Below, piece after piece: positions 35,925 through 45,395 of a stretch of DNA of 64,000 nt (position 1 is its first letter; every line of letters begins with the position of its first letter). Made by a program: the position numbers and the translations under genes. The stretch is from Cognatishimia sp. SS12 (GTDB lineage: Bacteria; Pseudomonadota; Alphaproteobacteria; Rhodobacterales; Rhodobacteraceae): NCBI RefSeq assembly GCF_028369055.1, contig NZ_JAQNCZ010000002.1:248001-312000 (forward strand), written 5' to 3'. The notes beneath the pieces are model-generated. The model made no database searches. It saw only the letters and a list, made by a program, of their open reading frames with translations, and was not told the origin of the DNA.

Positions 35925-36794
35925 TTAGCTTTCCCGCGAGATAACGAAGCGCGCCGCTTCTCGCAAGGTGTCGGCGCGCGGGCCATAGGGATCAAGCGCA
36001 GTGCAGCTTTCTTCGATCAACGCGCGGGCGCGGGCCTTGGCGGCCTCCATCCCGAGCAAGGAAACAAAGGTGGCCTTGCCCGCGACGGTGTCTTTTCCAA
36101 GCGTTTTGCCAACTTTGCTCACGTCGCCTTCGATGTCCAGAACGTCATCCCAGATCTGAAAGGCCAGGCCGAGGCCCTTGGCATAGAGTTCCAGCGGGGC
36201 GGTTTCGGCCTGTGCCAGTCGCGCACCACATTGTGCGGACCAGCTGATGAGCGCGCCGGTTTTGCCCTCTTGCAACGCGATGATTTCATCAAGCGTCAGC
36301 GGGGTTTCGGCGGTTTCGGCGGCCATATCCAGCGCCTGGCCGAGCACCATGCCGCTCGCGCCGGCCGCGCGGGCGAAACTGTGGACCAGATTGGCGCGCA
36401 CTTCGGCCACTGGTGAACATCCAGCGTGGCTGACGAGTTCAAACGCCATGGTCTGAAGCGCATCCCCTGCCAGCACGGCCGTGGCATAGTCCCATTTTAC
36501 GTGCACCGTTGGCTGACCGCGCCGCATGTCGTCATCGTCCATACAGGGAAGGTCATCATGCACCAGCGAATAGGCGTGCATCGCCTCGATCGCGGCGGCA
36601 GGCCAAATCGCCTGGCTTTGCGGGATGTCATGCAGCTGGGCGCTTTCCAGCACCAAAAAGGCGCGCAGGCGTTTGCCGCCCGCGCTGGCATAGCGCATGG
36701 CCTGCACAACTGGCAGGTCGCCCATCGGGGCAATGACGCCATCCAGATGCGTTTGCACCGCAGCTGCGGTCTCTGCCAGCCGGGATCTGAACAT
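35925..36794 (-). CDS. ispA: Short-chain polyprenyl (farnesyl) diphosphate synthase
   Basis: A 289-aa trans-prenyltransferase. The first Asp-rich motif is in [15 protein letters not shown] and the second in [12 protein letters not shown], with the GKTLGKD spacer typical of farnesyl/geranyl synthases. It extends DMAPP with IPP to feed quinone, carotenoid and undecaprenyl synthesis. The ATG at 36794 lies 1 nt after the xseB stop and gives [12 protein letters not shown] further upstream overlaps xseB and is less likely. It precedes dxs by 14 nt. Confidence 0.93.
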   Translation of the reverse strand: MFRSRLAETAAAVQTHLDGVIAPMGDLPVVQAMRYASAGGKRLRAFLVLESAQLHDIPQSQAIWPAAAIEAMHAYSLVHDDLPCMDDDDMRRGQPTVHVKWDYATAVLAGDALQTMAFELVSHAGCSPVAEVRANLVHSFARAAGASGMVLGQALDMAAETAETPLTLDEIIALQEGKTGALISWSAQCGARLAQAETAPLELYAKGLGLAFQIWDDVLDIEGDVSKVGKTLGKDTVAGKATFVSLLGMEAAKARARALIEESCTALDPYGPRADTLREAARFVISRES

Positions 36795-36795
36795 G

Positions 36796-37038
36796 TTAGT
36801 GCCCGTCAACAGGCGTCAGGCCAGTTGGTGTGCCTGCACTGTCCAATGTAATGGCGGCGACTTTTTCTTCGGCTTCTTTCAGCTTGGTTTCGCAACGCGC
36901 TTTCAGGGCCGCGCCGCGTTCATAAAGCTTGATGGAATCCTCTAGTGCAACGTCGCCACGTTCCAGTTGACCCACGACCTGTTCCAGTTCGGCCATGGCC
37001 TGTTCAAAGCTCATTTCTGCAACGGGTGTCTCGCTCAT
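36796..37038 (-). CDS. xseB: Exodeoxyribonuclease VII small subunit XseB
   Basis: An 80-aa XseB with the family core MSFEQAMAELEQVVGQLERGDVALEDSIKLYERGAALKARCE, a two-helix coiled-coil that binds the XseA catalytic subunit. It overlaps the stop of the HDAC-like gene by 4 bases and abuts ispA. The xseB-ispA-dxs order is conserved in many proteobacteria. Confidence 0.94.
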   Translation of the reverse strand: MSETPVAEMSFEQAMAELEQVVGQLERGDVALEDSIKLYERGAALKARCETKLKEAEEKVAAITLDSAGTPTGLTPVDGH

Positions 37039-37970
37039 GCGGCGCTCTCCATCAAAACCTTAACATGGGCAGCGGTTGCGGCTGCCAAAGCCCTCAGATC
37101 ATATCCACCCTCAAGAGTCGAGACAACGCGCCCGTCGCAATGCACTGACGCGAGGTCGCAGATCTGCTGGGTGAGCCATGCAAAATCTTCGGTCTGCCAA
37201 TTGAGCTGCGCCAGCGGGTCGGCGGCATGGGCGTCAAATCCCGCCGAAATCAGGATCAACTGCGGGTTAAAGCGCGAGATTGAGGGGAAAATCTCGTCCT
37301 CATATACTTTGCGCATGTGGGCCCCGTCTGAATGCGGGGGCAGCGGGTAATTCCAGATGTTGTTATGCCCGCCGGTTTCGTTTTCAGAACCGCTGCCCGG
37401 CCATAGCGGGCTTTGGTGGCTGGAGATGAACTGCGCGCGCCGCTCGTTCCACAACAGCGCTTGGGTCCCATTGCCGTGATGTACGTCAAAATCGACAATG
37501 GTGACGCGCTCCAGCCCGTGGCGCTCCATCGCATGGCGGGCTGCGATGGCGACATTGCCAAATAGGCAGAACCCCATTGGTGTGGCCTGTTCAGCGTGGT
37601 GGCCCGGCGGGCGCGTCGCAACAAAGGCGTTGCGGGCATCCCCGGACAGAACGGCATCGACCGCCGCAATATTGCCCCCGACAGCGCGCTGCGCCGCTTC
37701 GAATGTGCCCGCTGACATATGGGTGTCGGCATCCAGCGCAATCAGCCCGGCAGCGGGGGCATTGGCGCGCAGCCGGTCCAGATAGTGCGCCGGGTGGCAC
37801 AGCAAGATGTCATCATCTTTGCACAGCGGGGCCGACCGCATCGACAACCCAGCAAAGCTGTCATCGTCAAGCGCGTCATAAATGCTTTCCAGCCGCGCGA
37901 TCTGTTCTGGGTGCCCATCAGGCATCACGTGATGAAGGCAGGCGTCATGCCTGTAGACTGCTGTTGTCAT
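37035..37970 (-). CDS. Histone deacetylase-like (acetylpolyamine amidohydrolase) family protein
   Basis: A 311-aa zinc deacetylase fold. Catalytic features are RPPGHHAEQ (His-His pair), DFDVHHGNGTQ (zinc-ligand Asp/His region) and LISAGFDAHAADPLAQLNW (third zinc ligand Asp). The C-terminal GGYDLRALA is conserved. Bacterial members deacetylate polyamines, acetoin-related compounds or proteins. The substrate here is not determinable. It is the first gene of the unit reaching xseB, ispA and dxs, overlapping xseB by 4 bases. Confidence 0.92.
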   Translation of the reverse strand: MTTAVYRHDACLHHVMPDGHPEQIARLESIYDALDDDSFAGLSMRSAPLCKDDDILLCHPAHYLDRLRANAPAAGLIALDADTHMSAGTFEAAQRAVGGNIAAVDAVLSGDARNAFVATRPPGHHAEQATPMGFCLFGNVAIAARHAMERHGLERVTIVDFDVHHGNGTQALLWNERRAQFISSHQSPLWPGSGSENETGGHNNIWNYPLPPHSDGAHMRKVYEDEIFPSISRFNPQLILISAGFDAHAADPLAQLNWQTEDFAWLTQQICDLASVHCDGRVVSTLEGGYDLRALAAATAAHVKVLMESAA

Positions 37971-37996
37971 GGCGGACCTTTTCAGGTTTGGGCGGT

Positions 37997-38695
37997 TTAG
38001 TCGGGGGCTAGCATATAGCCCGCACCGCGTACGGTCTGAAGGTAACGCGGTTGTTTGGGATCGGTTTCAATCTTGCGCCGCAGCCGCGTGATTTGAACGT
38101 CCACCGCGCGTTCTTGCGCTTGTCCGCGGTCCCGCCCAAGGTCTTCGACGAGCTTTGCTCGGCTGATCGGTTCACCCGGGGTGGCCGAGAAGATTTTCAT
38201 CAGCTGGCTCTCGGTGGCGGTCAGCCGCACAAGGTCATCGCCCTGCCACATCTCGCCGCGTTCGATATCATAGCGGATCGGGCCAAGTTTCAGAATTTTC
38301 GGCGCGGCATCACTTGTATCCGCCTCGGGGATGCGGCGCAGGATCGCGTTGATCCGCAAAAGCAATTCTTTTGGTTCAAATGGTTTGGCCAGATAGTCAT
38401 CAGCCCCGGCTTCCAGCCCGGTAATCCGATCTTCGGTTTCGCCCTTGGCGGTCAGCAACATGATCGGCGTGCTGGAGGTTTCGCGGATCGCGCGGGTCAG
38501 GCTGATGCCATCTTCGCCCGGCATCATCACATCAAGCACGATCATGTCAAAATCCAACCCCTCCAAAATGCGGCGCGCATGGGCAGCATCGCGGGCGGCG
38601 GACACCAGAAAGCCGCTGCGGATCAGGAATTTTTGCAAAAGACCGCGAATGCGCTCATCATCGTCGACGATCAAAAGGTGCGGCTGAAGATCCAT
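37997..38695 (-). CDS. petR: OmpR-family response regulator, PetR-like
   Basis: A 232-aa response regulator. The receiver domain has the acidic pocket DDD (11-13), the phospho-acceptor Asp55 (IVLDVMMPG) and the KPFEP lysine. The C-terminal OmpR/PhoB winged helix has TATESQLMKI and QITRLRRKIETDPKQPRYLQTVRGAGYML. No sensor kinase is adjacent. Its start overlaps the stop of a MarR gene by 1 base, the arrangement described for petP-petR in Rhodobacter capsulatus. The name rests on that arrangement plus length. Confidence 0.82.
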   Translation of the reverse strand: MDLQPHLLIVDDDERIRGLLQKFLIRSGFLVSAARDAAHARRILEGLDFDMIVLDVMMPGEDGISLTRAIRETSSTPIMLLTAKGETEDRITGLEAGADDYLAKPFEPKELLLRINAILRRIPEADTSDAAPKILKLGPIRYDIERGEMWQGDDLVRLTATESQLMKIFSATPGEPISRAKLVEDLGRDRGQAQERAVDVQITRLRRKIETDPKQPRYLQTVRGAGYMLAPD

Positions 38696-39192
38696 CAGGT
38701 GTTTGCCTCGCGAAGAGATGCGTATTTTTGGCGGAGCTCTTTATCCATCATCGCCTCGAGCACTTTTCGAAAGCCCGACACTGCCTCTGGCCCGGCCTCG
38801 CGATAGGCGGCGCGCATGCGCGTGCGCTGCGCGTCCGAGAGCCGTGCTTCAAGCGCAGTTCCGGCTTCTGTCAGAAAGAGGTTGCGCTCGCGTTTGTCGA
38901 TCTTGCCGACCCGGCTTTCCACCAGACCGTCCTCGATCAAGGTGCGCAAAACACGGTTCAGCGACTGTTTTGTGACGCCCAGAATTTCCAGCAGATTGGT
39001 GACAGTGGTGCCCGGGGCGCGATTGATAAAGTGGATGGCCCGATGATGCGCCCGCCCATAGGCCAGTGTCGCAAGAATGCGGTCCGGCTCTGAGGTCAAT
39101 CCGCGATAGGCGAAATACATACCTTCAATTCCTTGCCGAATCTGTTCGTCGGTGAGGAAGAGAAGACTGTCACTGCCGAGGGTGTCACCCAT
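38695..39192 (-). CDS. petP: MarR-family regulator, PetP-like
   Basis: A 165-aa MarR-type winged-helix protein. The recognition region is TVTNLLEILGVTKQSLNRVLRTLIEDGLVESRVGKIDKRERNLFLTEAG, with the DxRxR-type wing seen as DKRER. N- and C-terminal helices should form the dimer interface. It overlaps the downstream response regulator by one base, implying coupled translation. The pair is divergent from ilvE, across a 168-nt gap. Ligand and targets are unknown here. Confidence 0.82.
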   Translation of the reverse strand: MGDTLGSDSLLFLTDEQIRQGIEGMYFAYRGLTSEPDRILATLAYGRAHHRAIHFINRAPGTTVTNLLEILGVTKQSLNRVLRTLIEDGLVESRVGKIDKRERNLFLTEAGTALEARLSDAQRTRMRAAYREAGPEAVSGFRKVLEAMMDKELRQKYASLREANT

Positions 39193-39360
39193 TGCGATTT
39201 TCCACCTGTTTTGCCATTGTTTGGCTGTACATTAAGTCAGCCTTGTTGACACTCCAATAGCGAATTGGTAGCGAGCAGCAGTTTTCACGAAACTTTGTGG
39301 CGACGACTGACCTGGTTGCGCAACAAATGAAAAATCACCTGTGCTGAGAAGGAATAGAGC

Positions 39361-40230
39361 ATGGCCGGTTCCTATGATGATCGCGATGGTAAAATCTGGC
39401 TGGATGGCCAGCTGGTAGAATGGCGCGATGCCAACGTGCACATTCTTTCGCATGCATTGCATTATGCGAGTTCCGTTTTTGAAGGCGAGCGTGCGTATAA
39501 TGGCAAAATTTTCAAAAGCGTCGCGCATTCTGAGCGCCTGTTGAAATCTGGCGAGCTGCTGGACATGCCGATCCCATATACTGTCGATGAGCTTGAAAAA
39601 GCGAAATACGACGCGCTGGCGGCCAATGGGTTCAAAGACGCCTATGTGCGCGTCGTTGCTTGGCGCGGGGCGGGCGAAGATATGGGGGTGGCCTCGGCCA
39701 AGAACCCGGTGCGCGTGGCTGTCGCGTGCTGGGAATGGGGCGCTTATTATGGCGACGCCAAGATGAAGGGTGCCAAGCTCGACATCGCCAAATGGAAACG
39801 CCCCAGCCCGGAAACCATCCCAACGGCTGCAAAGGCTGCGGGTCTTTACATGATCTGCACCATGTCCAAACACGCGGCTGAAGCGAAAGGTTGCTCTGAC
39901 GCGCTGTTTTACGACTATCGCGGTTATGTCGCTGAGGCGACCGGCGCAAATGTGTTCTTTGTCAAAGACGGCGAAGTGCACACGCCGATCCCGGATGCGA
40001 TCCTGAATGGCATCACCCGCCAGACCATCATCGAGATGCTGAAAGACAAGGGCATCACAGTGCATGAGCGCCACATCATGCCCGAAGAACTGGCAAGCTT
40101 TGAGCAATGCTGGCTGACCGGGACCGCCGCCGAAGTGACCCCAGTTGGACAGATCGGTGAACATACTTTTGAGGTCGGGGCGCTGACGCGCGATATCGCC
40201 GAAAGCTATGAAGCGCTAGTTCGCGCTTAA
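39361..40230 (+). CDS. ilvE: Branched-chain amino acid aminotransferase IlvE
   Basis: A 289-aa fold-type IV PLP aminotransferase making leucine, isoleucine and valine from their keto acids. The early motif HALHYASSVFEGERAY, the PLP lysine region (KAAGLYMICTMSKHAAEAKG), EATGANVFFVKDG and the C-terminal CWLTGTAAEVTPV are all present. It lies divergent from petP-petR and ends at a terminator hairpin. Confidence 0.93.
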   Translation: MAGSYDDRDGKIWLDGQLVEWRDANVHILSHALHYASSVFEGERAYNGKIFKSVAHSERLLKSGELLDMPIPYTVDELEKAKYDALAANGFKDAYVRVVAWRGAGEDMGVASAKNPVRVAVACWEWGAYYGDAKMKGAKLDIAKWKRPSPETIPTAAKAAGLYMICTMSKHAAEAKGCSDALFYDYRGYVAEATGANVFFVKDGEVHTPIPDAILNGITRQTIIEMLKDKGITVHERHIMPEELASFEQCWLTGTAAEVTPVGQIGEHTFEVGALTRDIAESYEALVRA

Positions 40231-40251
40231 GCGAACCGAACAGCAAATCAT

Positions 40252-40283
40252 CAAGCCCGGTGCCAACTGCGCCGGGCTTTTTG
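40252..40283 (+). terminator. Rho-independent terminator after ilvE
   Basis: A hairpin with arms AAGCCCGG and CCGGGCTT and a T run, 22 nt after the ilvE stop. It probably serves the convergent EamA gene in the other direction as well. Confidence 0.85.
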
Positions 40284-40295
40284 TTTGGGTCTGCC

Positions 40296-41222
40296 TTAGC
40301 CCTGCGGCGTCATGGTTTGGCGGGCATTGCCGCGCTTGAGACCCAATTTCTGTTCGCGCCAAATGATGACGACGCCTGCGCCAATGATCAAGGCGGCACC
40401 CATCAGCGTGCTGAGGGTTGGAATTTCGCTGAACACGAAATAGCCGATCAGGATCGCAAACAGCATCGAAGCATAGTCAAAGGGGGCAAGCAAAGACGCC
40501 TCGGCATAGCGATACCCCGTCGTGAGGAAGATTTGCGCCACCCCACCGATCAGCCCGGCCAAGATCAGAAACAGGGTTTCCTGCGCGCTTGGGATCACCC
40601 AGCCCAGCGGCAGGGTCAACAATGACAAAAGCGACGCGGTGAGCGAAAAGTAGAACACGATCGCCGACGTCTGATCAGTTTGCACCAGCTTGCGGATATG
40701 GATCTGCGCCATGGCCCGGAAGAGCGCCGAGCCAAGCGCAAGCATCACCCCAAGCAGCGCCACTGTCGCCGGACCCCCAGACAGGTCAAAGACGGTGATG
40801 CGTGGGTAAAGGATCACGCCGACGCCCAGCAACCCGACCGCCAATGCGCTGAGGCGGAACACGCGAATGCGTTCGCCCAAAAACATCGCCGCGAAAATGA
40901 CAATTAATAGCGGCGAGGTGAAGCCAATCGCCGTCACCTCAGGAAAGGGCAAGAGCCCCAGCGCGCCAAAGCCGAGTGCCATGGCCGTGGTGCCGATGAA
41001 GCCGCGCCAGAAATGGCCCATCGGGTTGGTGATTTTTAGGCCGGTCTGCAATTCTTTCCGGTGGATCAGCCAAGCGATAATGATGAACATCGCGAAAAAC
41101 GACCGAAAGAATACCGCCTGCCAAGGCGGAACATGCGCGCTGGTCGCTTTGATCAGTGACGCCATGATGGCGAACAGAAATAGCGCTGTGACTTTGAAAA
41201 ATATGCCACGGAGTGGGTTCAT
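40296..41222 (-). CDS. EamA-family (DMT) transporter
   Basis: A 308-aa protein with ten hydrophobic segments in two EamA repeats: SLIKATSAHVPPWQAVFFRS in the first half, and RYAEASLLAPFDYASMLFAILIGYFVFSEIP in the second, typical of drug/metabolite transporters. Roseobacters carry many paralogues exporting amino acids or other metabolites. The substrate is not predictable. The ATG at 41222 was chosen over one eight codons upstream because it better fits the family N-terminus. Convergent with ilvE. Confidence 0.88.
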   Translation of the reverse strand: MNPLRGIFFKVTALFLFAIMASLIKATSAHVPPWQAVFFRSFFAMFIIIAWLIHRKELQTGLKITNPMGHFWRGFIGTTAMALGFGALGLLPFPEVTAIGFTSPLLIVIFAAMFLGERIRVFRLSALAVGLLGVGVILYPRITVFDLSGGPATVALLGVMLALGSALFRAMAQIHIRKLVQTDQTSAIVFYFSLTASLLSLLTLPLGWVIPSAQETLFLILAGLIGGVAQIFLTTGYRYAEASLLAPFDYASMLFAILIGYFVFSEIPTLSTLMGAALIIGAGVVIIWREQKLGLKRGNARQTMTPQG

Positions 41223-41390
41223 GAATCGTCTCTTTGGGTTCCGCAAATCGTGACGGGTGCATCACGAAATGGCAAGCAGGACAAACTGTATTGGCTGAAC
41301 AACACCAGCCGTTAGTTCATTAAATTGCGCCGCTTCAAGCTGCATTAGGGTCGAAAGCCCGCGATGTTTGTCCCCGCACGCCAAGCGGTT

Positions 41391-42056
41391 TTATCTTAGC
41401 AGATTCGACCAATGCTCTGGCAGATCGCAATCCATTTCTTTGGCCAATTGTTCAAGATAGGCCAACATCAACCGGGCGCGTTTGCGCGCGATCTTGCGGC
41501 CCTTGCGCGTCACCATCGCCTGCGGCAATTGCAAAAGTTTCAGATGCCAGTGATCAATCGACCAAAGTTGATCATCAAGCGGGCGCTGCGCGGCAAACGG
41601 ATCATTGTGATCGGCCAGCGCCCGGTTCATCGTGCCCGCCACCATGAAGGTGCGGGCGATGCCCACAGCGCCCAAGGCATCCAGCCGATCTGCATCGCGC
41701 AAAATTTCCGCTTCGGCGCTTTCTGGTGGAATACCAGCTGAATAACTATGGGCCGTAATGGCATGGGCCGTGGCCGCAATTTCATCTGCGGAAAAGCCAA
41801 GTTGAGCCAAAATAGGCTCTGCTTTTTGCGCCGAGAGACGCGAAGCGTCTTTGCGATTGGGGGCATCTTTGGGCAGGTTCACCAAATCATGCAGATAGGC
41901 CGCCGCCATCAAGACGCGCAGATTGGCGTTGCCTTCGTCTTTGGCAATGCGGCGCGCGTTTGCCCAGACACGATCCAGATGGCCCATGTCATGCGCGGCA
42001 TCTTGCACCATTTCTTGGCTGATCACATCGCGCAGCTGTGCTCTTAGGGATTTCAT
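41391..42056 (-). CDS. HD-domain phosphohydrolase (YedJ-like)
   Basis: A 221-aa HD-domain protein. The metal-binding pattern is visible: the first His in DMGHLDRVWANARRIA, the His-Asp pair in AAAYLHDLVNLPKDAPNRKDAS, and a later Asp in ILRDADRLDALGAVGIARTF. Homologues such as YedJ hydrolyse nucleotides or other phosphates. The exact substrate is unknown. Its start overlaps the aroC stop by one base, so it is translated from the aroC transcript. Confidence 0.87.
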   Translation of the reverse strand: MKSLRAQLRDVISQEMVQDAAHDMGHLDRVWANARRIAKDEGNANLRVLMAAAYLHDLVNLPKDAPNRKDASRLSAQKAEPILAQLGFSADEIAATAHAITAHSYSAGIPPESAEAEILRDADRLDALGAVGIARTFMVAGTMNRALADHNDPFAAQRPLDDQLWSIDHWHLKLLQLPQAMVTRKGRKIARKRARLMLAYLEQLAKEMDCDLPEHWSNLLR

Positions 42057-43162
42057 CAGCCAATGCGACCCTGATTTTCGCCGATCTGACCGCGGTGCAG
42101 CAGAAGATGATCAAGCACGACACAGGCCATCATCGCCTCGGCGACCGGAACGGCGCGAATGCCCACACATGGGTCATGGCGCCCTTTGGTGATCACCTCT
42201 GTGGCGCTGCCGTCAATGCGGATGGATTTGCGTGGGCTAAGAATCGACGAGGTCGGTTTGACCGCAAAGCGCACAACCACATCCTGCCCGGTTGAGATAC
42301 CCCCCAAAATGCCGCCCGCATGGTTTGAGGAATAGACTGGCTGGCCATCGTCGCCGAGGAAAATTTCGTCGGCATTCTCGGTGCCCTTCAGGCGTGCAGC
42401 GGCCATGCCCTCGCCAATCTCAACACCTTTGACAGCATTGATCGACATCATGGCTGCGGCAAGATCCGTGTCGAGTTTGCCATAGATCGGCGCACCCAGA
42501 CCCGCCGGCAGCCCGCGGGCCACGACCTCGATCTCAGCCCCAACGGAATCATGGGCCTTGCGCAGCGCCTGAAGATATTCCTCCCAGGTCTGGGCGGTTG
42601 CGGCACCATTTGGAATCCAGAAATCATTCTGATCGATCGCATCCCAGTCAAAGGTGCTGCGATCAATGCCCATCTCGCCCATGCGGGTCATATAGCCTTT
42701 GATCTCAAGACCAGGCACGAGGGTTTTGATTGCTGCGCGCGCAACCCCGCCTGCAGCCACACGGGCCGCTGTTTCGCGCGCCGATGACCGGCCGCCGCCG
42801 CGATAGTCGCGATTGCCATATTTTTGATGATAGGTGATATCCGCATGGCCAGGCCGAAAGGTTTGGGAAATCTCGCCGTAATCCCGGCTGCGTTGATCGG
42901 TGTTTTCGATCATCAGCTGAATGGGCGTGCCCGTCGTTTTCCCCTCAAAAACACCAGACAGGATCTTAACCGCATCCGGCTCATTGCGCTGCGTGGTGTT
43001 CTTGTTCTGCCCCGGGCGCCGCTTATCGAGCCAGACCTGCAACATTTCCGGTGTGACCGGCACATTGGGCGGGCAGCCGTCAACGGTGGCCCCCAGGGCA
43101 GGCCCATGGCTTTCGCCCCAGGTGGTAACGCGGAAAAGATGGCCAAAACTGTTGAGTGACAT
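42056..43162 (-). CDS. aroC: Chorismate synthase AroC
   Basis: A 368-aa enzyme making chorismate from EPSP with reduced FMN, the last shikimate step. Signatures are [17 protein letters not shown] at the N-terminus, the [23 protein letters not shown] segment and the late [21 protein letters not shown]. Full length and intact. First gene of the aroC-HD unit. Confidence 0.96.
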   Translation of the reverse strand: MSLNSFGHLFRVTTWGESHGPALGATVDGCPPNVPVTPEMLQVWLDKRRPGQNKNTTQRNEPDAVKILSGVFEGKTTGTPIQLMIENTDQRSRDYGEISQTFRPGHADITYHQKYGNRDYRGGGRSSARETAARVAAGGVARAAIKTLVPGLEIKGYMTRMGEMGIDRSTFDWDAIDQNDFWIPNGAATAQTWEEYLQALRKAHDSVGAEIEVVARGLPAGLGAPIYGKLDTDLAAAMMSINAVKGVEIGEGMAAARLKGTENADEIFLGDDGQPVYSSNHAGGILGGISTGQDVVVRFAVKPTSSILSPRKSIRIDGSATEVITKGRHDPCVGIRAVPVAEAMMACVVLDHLLLHRGQIGENQGRIG

Positions 43163-43225
43163 GGGGGACTCCTGTTTCAGTCCCCTTTATCTGACAACGC
43201 AACGATGGAAAAGCCTTTCGCCGGC

Positions 43226-43513
43226 CTATTGCGCGCTCTTCTGGGCACTGCGCGTTGTTGGCACCTGCGCCTCGGGATGGATCACCGCTTCGTAGTGAAA
43301 CAACGGCCACAATGGCCCCGGATAGGGCCCCAGTTCATCCGGGGCAAGGCCGTGCCCCTTGCGGGCAAGTTCAACCGGGCTGAAGCCGGTGAGGGTCACA
43401 TGGGTTTCAAATCGCTGATGGGCTGAATGGGCGGACACTGCGGTTGCGAGTGCGAGAGGAAGCAAAGCAGTCGTTAGCGCAGCACCTTTGAAAAGCGAAC
43501 TGAGGCAGGTCAT
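43226..43513 (-). CDS. Small secreted protein of unknown function
   Basis: A 95-aa protein with a clear signal peptide (residues ~1-28, a hydrophobic AALTTALLPLALATAV core, cleavage near VSA-HS). The mature part is ~65 residues with a proline-rich segment (GPYPGPLWPLFHYEAV). No family is recognised. It is monocistronic between aroC and tRNA-Arg. Coding is supported by the signal peptide and the absence of a better overlapping frame. Confidence 0.6.
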   Translation of the reverse strand: MTCLSSLFKGAALTTALLPLALATAVSAHSAHQRFETHVTLTGFSPVELARKGHGLAPDELGPYPGPLWPLFHYEAVIHPEAQVPTTRSAQKSAQ

Positions 43514-43698
43514 GCTGTGTCCTTTCGATCGTGACTGTCGGGATAACGCCTATGTGGGGAAATGGTTGCAAACTTCCATATGCAGGCCGATCATTTCCTG
43601 TCACGCTTTCGGCAATGGCGCGGGCGTTTCCGTGACCTTTGCGCATTTGCAAAACCGCTTTGAATTTGCGGCGTGATTGATTTAACCAATCAGCACGC

Positions 43699-43775
43699 GG
43701 CCCCGTGGCTCAACTGGATAGAGCAGCCCCCTCCTAAGGGGCAGGTTGCAGGTTCGAATCCTGCCGGGGTCGCCA
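43699..43775 (+). tRNA. tRNA-Arg(CCT)
   Basis: A 77-nt tRNA with encoded CCA. The acceptor GGCCCCG pairs with CGGGGTC (one G-T wobble). The anticodon arm GCCCC-CTCCTAA-GGGGC gives CCT, and the T loop is GTTCGAATC. No att-like duplication of its 3' end was seen nearby. Confidence 0.95.
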
Positions 43776-43824
43776 GGAACTGCTAGTTTCGCAAACCCAA
43801 GTCAAAGCGTCACCCTAAGCACCA

Positions 43825-45195
43825 CTACGCCCCTTTGGAGAGTTGCCACAGCTGATTGTTCAAGTGAGTCAGTGTCTGCGGCAGCACATTGCGGTGCAGT
43901 CTACCGCCGAGACAGATTCTGACAAAACGGTCTTGATTGCCCGTCGTTCTGAACGCGCTTTCCGGTGAGATGCCGATTTCCTGATTGGACATGTTTGACA
44001 TCAGCGCGGCACAGGTCACGTTGTCTGGCAGGCGCAGCCAGATGTTAAAGGCGTGGGGATTTGAAACGAACACGACTTCGGTGATTGTCTTGGCGGCGAT
44101 TTCTTGGCGGATCGCCGTTTCGCTGCGGATGAACCGCCGGATTTGATCGGCTGTGCCATCCAGCACCCAGCGTGTGGCCAAGGCCATGGACACCGGGGAG
44201 GCCATGACAGAGACAGCCCGAATGCCGTTTTCCATGGCAAAACATCCACGGGCGCTCGGCGCGATGGCATAGGCCAGGCGCAACCCGGCCCCGATACATT
44301 TTGCCAGACCGCCGATGTACCACGTGAGTTCTGGGGCGCTTGCAGCCATGGGCGGTGGCGCATCGGGCAGCACAAACCCATAGGCATCATCTTCGATCAG
44401 CGGCAGATCATGGCGCTTCATGACGTTGGTGATTTCAAGCCTGCGATCTTGAGGCACGATCAACGTCGAGGGGTTGTGCAAGGTCGGATTGAGATAGAGC
44501 GCCTTGGGATGATGCTCTTTGATTGCCGCTTCAAGCGCGTCTGGAAGGATACCGTCCGCATCCATCGGCAGGCCGATCAAACGAAGGCCAAGCTGCGCTG
44601 CAATTTTTTTGAAACCTGCATAGGTGATGTCTTCGCAGAGAATGCAATCTCCGGGTCGCGAAAGGATGGTTAGAATGGCAAGCATCGTGGCATGGGCACC
44701 CGGGGTGACGGCAACACGGTCCAGATTGGGGACAAGCCCGCGCATGGACAGCCATATTGAGGCAGCTTCCTTGTCGATCTCCCCGCCGATCGGGTTTTGG
44801 TATCGCAGCAGGTGCACCAGATCGTTTGAAACAGCGGACAGGCCTGAACGCATCCGCTCGATCAGCTCCGGGTCGGTGGGTTCGGGCGGCGCATTCATGG
44901 TGAGGTCATGTGCAAGCGCGCGGCGTTCGTCGCTGATCGCGCTGTAGCTTTGCTGCGGTAGGACAAATGTCCCCTTGCCGACATGAGATTCAATCAAGCC
45001 TCGGCTGATGGCTTCGGTGTACCCGCGCGAGACGGTCGTAAAATCCACACCAATCAAATCGGCCAACTTGCGCTGAGGGGGCAGACGATCTCCGGGCAGT
45101 AAGACGCGGTCTTTCATGTCCTGTGCAATGCAGTCGGCAATTGCCAGGTAGCGCGGTTTTGCCGATCTCTCGATTCGTTGGGTCCAGTTTTCCAT
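43825..45195 (-). CDS. MocR-family regulator divergent from the Nit1C cluster
   Basis: A 456-aa MocR-type protein. The GntR winged helix is at residues ~15-80 (LPPQRKLADLIGVDFTTVSRGYTEAISRGLIESHVGKGTFVLP). A linker then leads to a fold-type I aminotransferase domain with VTPGAHATMLAIL, EDDAYGFVLPD and the PLP-lysine region GGLAKCIGAGLRLAY. The ATG at 45195 follows AGGTGA. It is transcribed away from the nitrilase cluster across 267 nt containing repeated ATACAAT palindromes, so it is the obvious candidate regulator of that cluster. The effector is unknown. Confidence 0.9.
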   Translation of the reverse strand: MENWTQRIERSAKPRYLAIADCIAQDMKDRVLLPGDRLPPQRKLADLIGVDFTTVSRGYTEAISRGLIESHVGKGTFVLPQQSYSAISDERRALAHDLTMNAPPEPTDPELIERMRSGLSAVSNDLVHLLRYQNPIGGEIDKEAASIWLSMRGLVPNLDRVAVTPGAHATMLAILTILSRPGDCILCEDITYAGFKKIAAQLGLRLIGLPMDADGILPDALEAAIKEHHPKALYLNPTLHNPSTLIVPQDRRLEITNVMKRHDLPLIEDDAYGFVLPDAPPPMAASAPELTWYIGGLAKCIGAGLRLAYAIAPSARGCFAMENGIRAVSVMASPVSMALATRWVLDGTADQIRRFIRSETAIRQEIAAKTITEVVFVSNPHAFNIWLRLPDNVTCAALMSNMSNQEIGISPESAFRTTGNQDRFVRICLGGRLHRNVLPQTLTHLNNQLWQLSKGA

Positions 45196-45349
45196 TGTTT
45201 CACCTAGAGGGAGGTTACGGGTCCGACATATTGTATGCATCTTTTGCGGACAATGTGTTGGGGGCTGAAAGAGGCGAAAATAGCGGTCTCAGGCAATCTT
45301 TGTGCAATAAATTACCATAAAGGCGCAGGATTGCTCACGCATTAAGCGC

Positions 45350-45395
45350 ATTCATACAATCAATACAATTACATTGTATGTAAATTTGTATGAAT
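45350..45395. promoter_or_regulatory. Nested inverted repeats, candidate MocR operator
   Basis: An outer perfect 10-bp inverted repeat (ATTCATACAA at 45350-45359, TTGTATGAAT at 45386-45395) encloses an inner 7-bp one (ATACAAT at 45363-45369, ATTGTAT at 45373-45379). A further ATTGTAT is at 45230-45236 in the regulator leader. The A/T-rich block lies between the divergent MocR-type and Nit1C genes. The operator role is inferred from position and symmetry. Confidence 0.65.

Noticed and set aside
39246-39274. TTGACA-like -35 element upstream of ilvE
   Set aside because: The hexamer is perfect but no acceptable -10 follows at 17 nt, so the promoter call is too weak.
43699-43775. tRNA-Arg(CCT) as a second island insertion site
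   Set aside because: No duplicate of its 3' end was found on either side and neighbouring genes have ordinary composition.
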